A DNA stretch of 26,909 nt from CAZZCP01 sp964653235 (GTDB taxonomy: Bacteria > Bdellovibrionota > Bdellovibrionia > Bdellovibrionales > UBA840): contig CAZZCP010000029.1 in assembly GCA_964653235.1 (NCBI GenBank), forward strand, positions 1 to 26,909, written 5' to 3'. A program made the translations under genes and the position numbers. The first letter of the stretch is position 1, and the number at the start of each line of letters is the position of its first letter. Below, piece after piece: positions 23,515-26,909 of the stretch. Below the pieces are notes generated by a model. The model did not search any database, was not told where the DNA came from, and was given only the letters and a program-made list of their open reading frames with translations.

Positions 23515-24172
23515 AGAAGCAGCACACACTCAATCTCTATTAAAGATTACAGGATTTTTGGCTCTCTCTGGGGCCGTCACTCTGATCTTGTTTTACTTTA
23601 TGGCCTTTCTGATCTCAGGTGGAAAAAAATTTGTAAAATCCAGTGACAGTGAAAACCTAATTGAATTTGTGCGAATAAAGCGTCCAACTCAGACAGAACT
23701 GCGAAAAAGAAAACTACCAAAAAAACCAGAAGTTTTAGAGCAGCCGAAAGCAACGAAATCTTTAAAGATGGATCAGAAGAACATCACTCCCAATCGTTCT
23801 GCGATGAAGTTTGATGCGCCTCAGTTGGATATCCCTTTGGCAGTTGGTGCTGGTGGAATTGGTGTCAATGGCGGCGGAGCAGGTGGGGATTCTGATGAAA
23901 TGCCTTTGGTTCGTATCGAGCCCCAATATCCAAGAGAAGCAATTCTGAAAGGAATTGAGTCGGGCTGGGTACAAGTCATGTTTGATCTTAAGCCAGACGG
24001 CAGTGTGATGAATGTAAACATAATAGATTCAAGCCCTCGAGATATTTTTGATATGGCTGCTCGCAGAGCGATTTTAAAGTGGAAATATCGCCCAAAGATG
24101 GTGGATGGAAAAGGCGTGATTCGCCGTGGATTAAAAGTACAACTTGATTTTGGAATGGAAGAAACATTATGA
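23507..24172 (+). CDS. tonB: TonB family protein
   Basis: This 221-residue protein has an N-terminal membrane anchor (about 13-38, ending FYFMAFLIS) and a Lys/Pro-rich periplasmic spacer (about 55-95, KRPTQTELRKRKLPKKPE). A Gly-rich hinge and a C-terminal TonB domain follow: RIEPQYPREAILKGIESGWV, VMFDLKPDGSVMNVNIID, and AILKWKYRPKMVDGK. It transmits ExbB/ExbD energy to the receptor's TonB box. The spacer is short compared with E. coli TonB, as in Vibrio TonB2, where an accessory protein helps span the periplasm; the long ExbB, DUF3450 and TPR proteins could do that here. The start follows GGGAAG and overlaps exbD. Confidence 0.94.
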   Translation: MIREAAHTQSLLKITGFLALSGAVTLILFYFMAFLISGGKKFVKSSDSENLIEFVRIKRPTQTELRKRKLPKKPEVLEQPKATKSLKMDQKNITPNRSAMKFDAPQLDIPLAVGAGGIGVNGGGAGGDSDEMPLVRIEPQYPREAILKGIESGWVQVMFDLKPDGSVMNVNIIDSSPRDIFDMAARRAILKWKYRPKMVDGKGVIRRGLKVQLDFGMEETL

Positions 24173-25431
24173 ATTATCTTATCATTTTATTGTTCGCTTG
24201 GAATACTTTAGGGGCAACAGATCTAGCTCTGAAAGATAGCAATGCCAACAAAGCTCTTTTAAAAAAGAGACGTGCGGGGCTAACCTCAAGAGTCACTCAC
24301 AAGCGCTTAGAGCGAGCTTTTCGCTATCAACGCAACAAAGATACCAAACGTGCCATTAAAGAATTGGTATCACTCCTAAAGCAAACCAAAAATCGCAAGT
24401 ATGAATTTGCATTAGTATGGCAAAATCTTGGTTTTATGTTGGCTGGAGAAGGTGAAAGCAAAAAGGCAATCAAGGCTCTAACAAACTCACTCAAACTTAA
24501 TGTATTACCTTATGGACCAACTCTTTCTTCATTGTATACAGTGGCACAGCTGCACTTTGCAGAAGAAAATTTGAATCAGGCCTATGATTACTTAACAGAA
24601 TGGTTTGCCTATGCAGATAAGCCAACTGCTCAAGCATATATGCTGATGGGAATGATTTTAGGCAAGCAAGATAAAAAAGAAGAAGCTCTAGATTATGTCA
24701 ATCAAGCCATCAATATGGAAAAGGATCCTCAAGAAAAATGGCTTCAATTTGCCTTATCTCTGAATCACAGTTTGAAACGCTATAAAAATGCGATCAAAAT
24801 TTTAATCACTTTAACGAGTCAGTATCCAGAAAAAAAGCGCTATTGGAAGCAAACCTATCAAACCTATTTATCGCTTCACGACGACAAGAAAGCTCTAGCA
24901 ATCATGGAGATGGCTTACAAGCAAGGTCATATAGTTGAAGAAAAAGAAATTATGAATATGGCATCACTTATGGTGTTTATGAAAATGCCTTACAAAGCAG
25001 CTAGTTTAGTTGAGTCTGAAATTTTAAAACAAAATATCAAAGGCTCAAAAGAGAACTATGAGTTTCTCTCTCAGGCTTGGTATCAAGCTAGAGAAACTGA
25101 GAAAGCCCTGGATGCTCTCGAGAAAGCAGGTTCGCAGTCAATCGATGGTCAGATATTTGCCAAAAAAGGATTTATGCTTTTAGAATCGGATAAATTTGAT
25201 GAAGCAGTAGCATCTTTTGAAAAGTCTCTCAAAAAAGGCAAACTTAAAGACGAATCCAAGGTGCGGTTTGCTCTAGGCCTTGCGCATTTTAATAAAAAAG
25301 ATTTAGCCAAGGCTTTAGATGTACTCGAAGAAGCAAAAAAAATGGATAAGGAAAACACGAGTATTGTGAGTTTGATCGACCAGATTAAGATGAAAAAAAT
25401 GCAGATGAATGAGTTGGGGCTAAGTCTCTAA
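24169..25431 (+). CDS. TPR-repeat periplasmic protein of the TonB system
   Basis: This 420-residue protein has a short signal-like N-terminus (MNYLIILLFAWNTLGA) and then helical TPR units almost to the end, for example WQNLGFMLAGEGESKKAIKA (about 84-103), AYMLMGMILGKQDKKEEALD (about 156-175) and a segment ending FALGLAHFNKKDLAKALDVL (about 367-386). It overlaps the tonB stop (ATGA) after a GGAAG site. Receptor / DUF3450 / long ExbB / ExbB / ExbD / TonB / TPR is a recurring gene order in proteobacterial TonB2-like loci, so I take it as a periplasmic scaffold for that system. A weak 6-bp hairpin lies just beyond the stop. Confidence 0.9.
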   Translation: MNYLIILLFAWNTLGATDLALKDSNANKALLKKRRAGLTSRVTHKRLERAFRYQRNKDTKRAIKELVSLLKQTKNRKYEFALVWQNLGFMLAGEGESKKAIKALTNSLKLNVLPYGPTLSSLYTVAQLHFAEENLNQAYDYLTEWFAYADKPTAQAYMLMGMILGKQDKKEEALDYVNQAINMEKDPQEKWLQFALSLNHSLKRYKNAIKILITLTSQYPEKKRYWKQTYQTYLSLHDDKKALAIMEMAYKQGHIVEEKEIMNMASLMVFMKMPYKAASLVESEILKQNIKGSKENYEFLSQAWYQARETEKALDALEKAGSQSIDGQIFAKKGFMLLESDKFDEAVASFEKSLKKGKLKDESKVRFALGLAHFNKKDLAKALDVLEEAKKMDKENTSIVSLIDQIKMKKMQMNELGLSL

Positions 25432-25474
25432 CTCAATATAAAAAGCGGCATAGCTTTTGCTTTAACCAGCAAGC

Positions 25475-26221
25475 ATGATCACCAAAAAGAACTTCCTGCT
25501 TTTGATAAGCGTATCCATGTATTTATTTCTAAACACCGAGAAAGCAATAGCTGCAGAGTCTTGCCTTCAGCTCTATGAATTGAATTATTATACTTCTCAA
25601 GCTGTATATAAAAGAATCCGCTCTGAGGAATCATCGATAGTTCTGCGAAGCCCGCAATATGCCGCTCGAAAGAATGGTCTAGAAGCTGCTCGTTCTCGGC
25701 AAAAGCTCGCTGAAATGGAGACAAGCTCTGAAAGAGGAATAGAAAGCTTTCGGTTACAAATTCTAGATGGTGATGGAATTATAGAATGGAAGCATACAGT
25801 TTATGAAGCCGGTCCTAAAGGGAAATTAGAGATTCAGTCATCTAAATTTATAATTCCTGGCGCCAATGCGGTGATTCCTTTTTTAAATCTTCCTGGAGTG
25901 TTTTTAATTGGAACCAAAAAGGGCAAAGTCTATTTGTTTCGAAAAGGCGCTACCAAAACAGAGAGTGACTCACCGGCTACAGTCTCTGGCTTTCAACGCT
26001 TGTGGGATCGAGCCTTAGACGCTTTTAATAAAAGTGACTTTTTCTATAAGAATAGAGAGCTTTTTCCCAATGTGAATCTAAACCAAGTTGTATCAATGAA
26101 AGTCTTTTTTGAGCCGCGTTGGCAAGAAAATGTCATCATACTTTTGCAATTGGATGGGAGTTTAATCGTCATTCGCCAAAATGGCGAATACTATCGGTAC
26201 ATTGATTCCGGCTCGAATTAA
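25475..26221 (+). CDS. secreted protein of unknown function
   Basis: This 248-residue protein has a signal peptide (about 1-27, LLLISVSMYLFLNTEKAIAA), a Lys/Arg-rich helical part (about 35-95), then several beta strands with repeated pattern (VFLIGTKKGKVYLFRKG near 142-158; VIILLQLDGSLIVIRQNGEYYRYI near the end). The strand pairs 'xGxVxLFRxG' and 'DGSLIVIRQNGEY' look like two blades of a beta-propeller or a sandwich, but there are too few for a full propeller. I do not recognise a family. It begins 43 bases after the TPR gene without a strong ribosome site, and ends before the terminator at 26251, so it is probably the last gene of the TonB operon. Confidence 0.75.
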   Translation: MITKKNFLLLISVSMYLFLNTEKAIAAESCLQLYELNYYTSQAVYKRIRSEESSIVLRSPQYAARKNGLEAARSRQKLAEMETSSERGIESFRLQILDGDGIIEWKHTVYEAGPKGKLEIQSSKFIIPGANAVIPFLNLPGVFLIGTKKGKVYLFRKGATKTESDSPATVSGFQRLWDRALDAFNKSDFFYKNRELFPNVNLNQVVSMKVFFEPRWQENVIILLQLDGSLIVIRQNGEYYRYIDSGSN

Positions 26222-26250
26222 GTCTCTTTTGTTCATTAAATTCGGATGAA

Positions 26251-26277
26251 AAAAGCCTGCTTTATGAGCAGGCTTTT
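26251..26277. terminator. bidirectional rho-independent terminator
   Basis: A perfect 11-bp stem, AAAAGCCTGCT with AGCAGGCTTTT around TTATG, has a T-run on the plus side and, because of the A-run on its left, also on the minus side. It closes the TonB operon (+) and faces the lysine-repeat gene (-). Confidence 0.93.
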
Positions 26278-26300
26278 ATATTCTGAAATGTAGAAAAGCT

Positions 26301-26909
26301 CTAGAACAAGCCTTCGTCTTCATCATCTTCTTCATCAGAATTCAAATCTTCAACGACATCATCCGCCATATCATCTTCCATATCGTCGAGCTCGATTTCC
26401 ATATCATCTTCAAGATCTTCCTCTTCTTCAAAGCTGATCATATCGTCATCATCTGCATCTGGGAGATCCTCACCAATTTCAATCATTTCTTCATTGAGAT
26501 TGTCTAAGTCGGGTGTATTGTCCTCAGTGACCGCAAAAGGGTTTCCTAGTACGGGGCTACTGATTGGCTCTTCAGCAATCTCAGCAAGATTGGGTACAAT
26601 CGGCTTCTTGTTTTTAGTTTCTTCTGTCTTCTCTGCCTTTGATGGGCTTGCCTTCTTAACCGCTTTCTTAGTTACTTTCTTTTTTGTTGCTTTTTTCTTG
26701 GTTGCCTTCTTAACCGCTTTCTTAGTTACTTTCTTTTTTGTTGCTTTTTTCTTGGTNNNNNNNNNNNNNNNNNNNNNNNNNNNNNNNNNNNNNNNNNNNN
26801 NNNNNNNNNNNNNNNNNNNNNNNNNNNNNNNNNNNNNNNNNNNNNNNNNNNNNNNNTGCCTTTTTGGCTAGCTTTTTTTTGCTCGCTTTTTTCTTAGTTG
26901 CCTTTTTGG
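26301..26909 (-). CDS. lysine/alanine-repeat basic protein with acidic C-terminus (partial, interrupted by gap)
   Basis: The minus-strand frame runs from the window edge to TAG at 26303-26301, with 100 N inside. The visible N-side reads KKATKKKASKKKLAKKA; after the gap come KKATKKKATKKKVTKKAVKK repeats, a linker (KNKKPIVPNLAEIAEEP, then GNPFAVTEDN), and a last 60 residues that are mostly D/E, ending EDEGLF. The Lys/Ala repeats resemble histone H1-like bacterial DNA-binding tails (chlamydial Hc2, AlgP-type), which bind DNA non-specifically; the acidic tail may mask or counterbalance them. Another option is a FYDLN-acid type (TIGR02300) protein, which combines basic and acidic low-complexity parts; its Cys motif is not visible in the part I have. 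The true start is outside the window. Confidence 0.7.
26655..26756 (-). repeat. 54-bp tandem repeat coding for an 18-residue Lys-rich unit
   Basis: 26655-26708 is repeated exactly from 26709 up to the gap at 26757 (48 of 54 bases visible). Each unit encodes 18 residues with pattern K-A-V-K-K-A-T-K3-A-T-K3-V-T-K. The exact identity points to recent copying, and the repeat is the likely cause of the assembly break. Confidence 0.9.
26757..26856. other. assembly gap of 100 N
   Basis: Exactly 100 undetermined bases, the conventional size for a gap of unknown length. The reading frames on the two sides are out of register by one base if 100 is taken literally, so the real length differs; more repeat units are probably missing. 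Confidence 0.97.

Noticed and set aside
25441..25458. 6-bp hairpin AAAAGC/GCTTTT after the TPR gene as a terminator
   Set aside because: Stem is short and mostly A-T; the strong terminator at 26251 fits the operon end better.

Overview
The window looks like a draft chromosome segment of a Gram-negative, AT-rich bacterium. An outer membrane is implied by a TonB-dependent receptor with its own ExbB/ExbD/TonB motor, a TPR protein ending in a beta-barrel, and a heptose-pathway phosphatase. The mix of predicted secreted, FecR-type, TPR and sigma54-regulator genes would fit Bdellovibrionota (Bdellovibrio/Bacteriovorax-like), but I infer this from gene style; no marker proves it. Two runs of N (10 at 2870-2879, 100 at 26757-26856) mark assembly gaps. 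I see no tRNA, rRNA, CRISPR or insertion sequence.

Region 1 (1-9567, +) is one tightly overlapping gene train. It opens with the end of a canonical nuoD, then a NuoF-like protein that keeps its N3 iron-sulfur cysteines but has lost the recognisable NADH/FMN motifs, a short NuoG with four cluster motifs, and NuoI. No nuoE lies between nuoD and nuoF. Directly behind NuoI comes a second, divergent set: NuoB-like, a small unknown protein in the NuoC position, NuoD-like, NuoI-like, and an unrecognised 320-residue protein. The train then runs through a flippase-like membrane protein, the Mg2+ channel MgtE and a short RecO. The two complex I oddities (an apparently NADH-blind input module and a duplicated NuoB/D/I module) are the most interesting content here.

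Region 2 (9564-15953, -) holds a TPR/beta-barrel protein with a hairpin over its ribosome binding site, a FecR-domain protein with a long acidic Pro/Gly-rich tail, a small Cys-rich secreted protein coupled to a Cys-rich M23-type protein with altered metal motifs, and gmhB overlapping a XerC/D recombinase.

Region 3 (16156-17871) has a receiver-less sigma54 activator, a bidirectional terminator, and a probable fragment of a VWA-type protein.

Region 4 (17872-26221, +) is a complete TonB transport operon: receptor, DUF3450 protein, long ExbB, short ExbB, ExbD, TonB, TPR protein, followed by a secreted unknown. In this arrangement the ExbB/ExbD motor would use the proton gradient, TonB would transmit force to the receptor, and the DUF3450 and TPR proteins would be periplasmic accessories. 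It ends at a terminator with the same stem core as that of region 3.

Region 5 (26301-end, -) is a lysine/alanine repeat protein with a strongly acidic C-terminus, broken by the 100-N gap.
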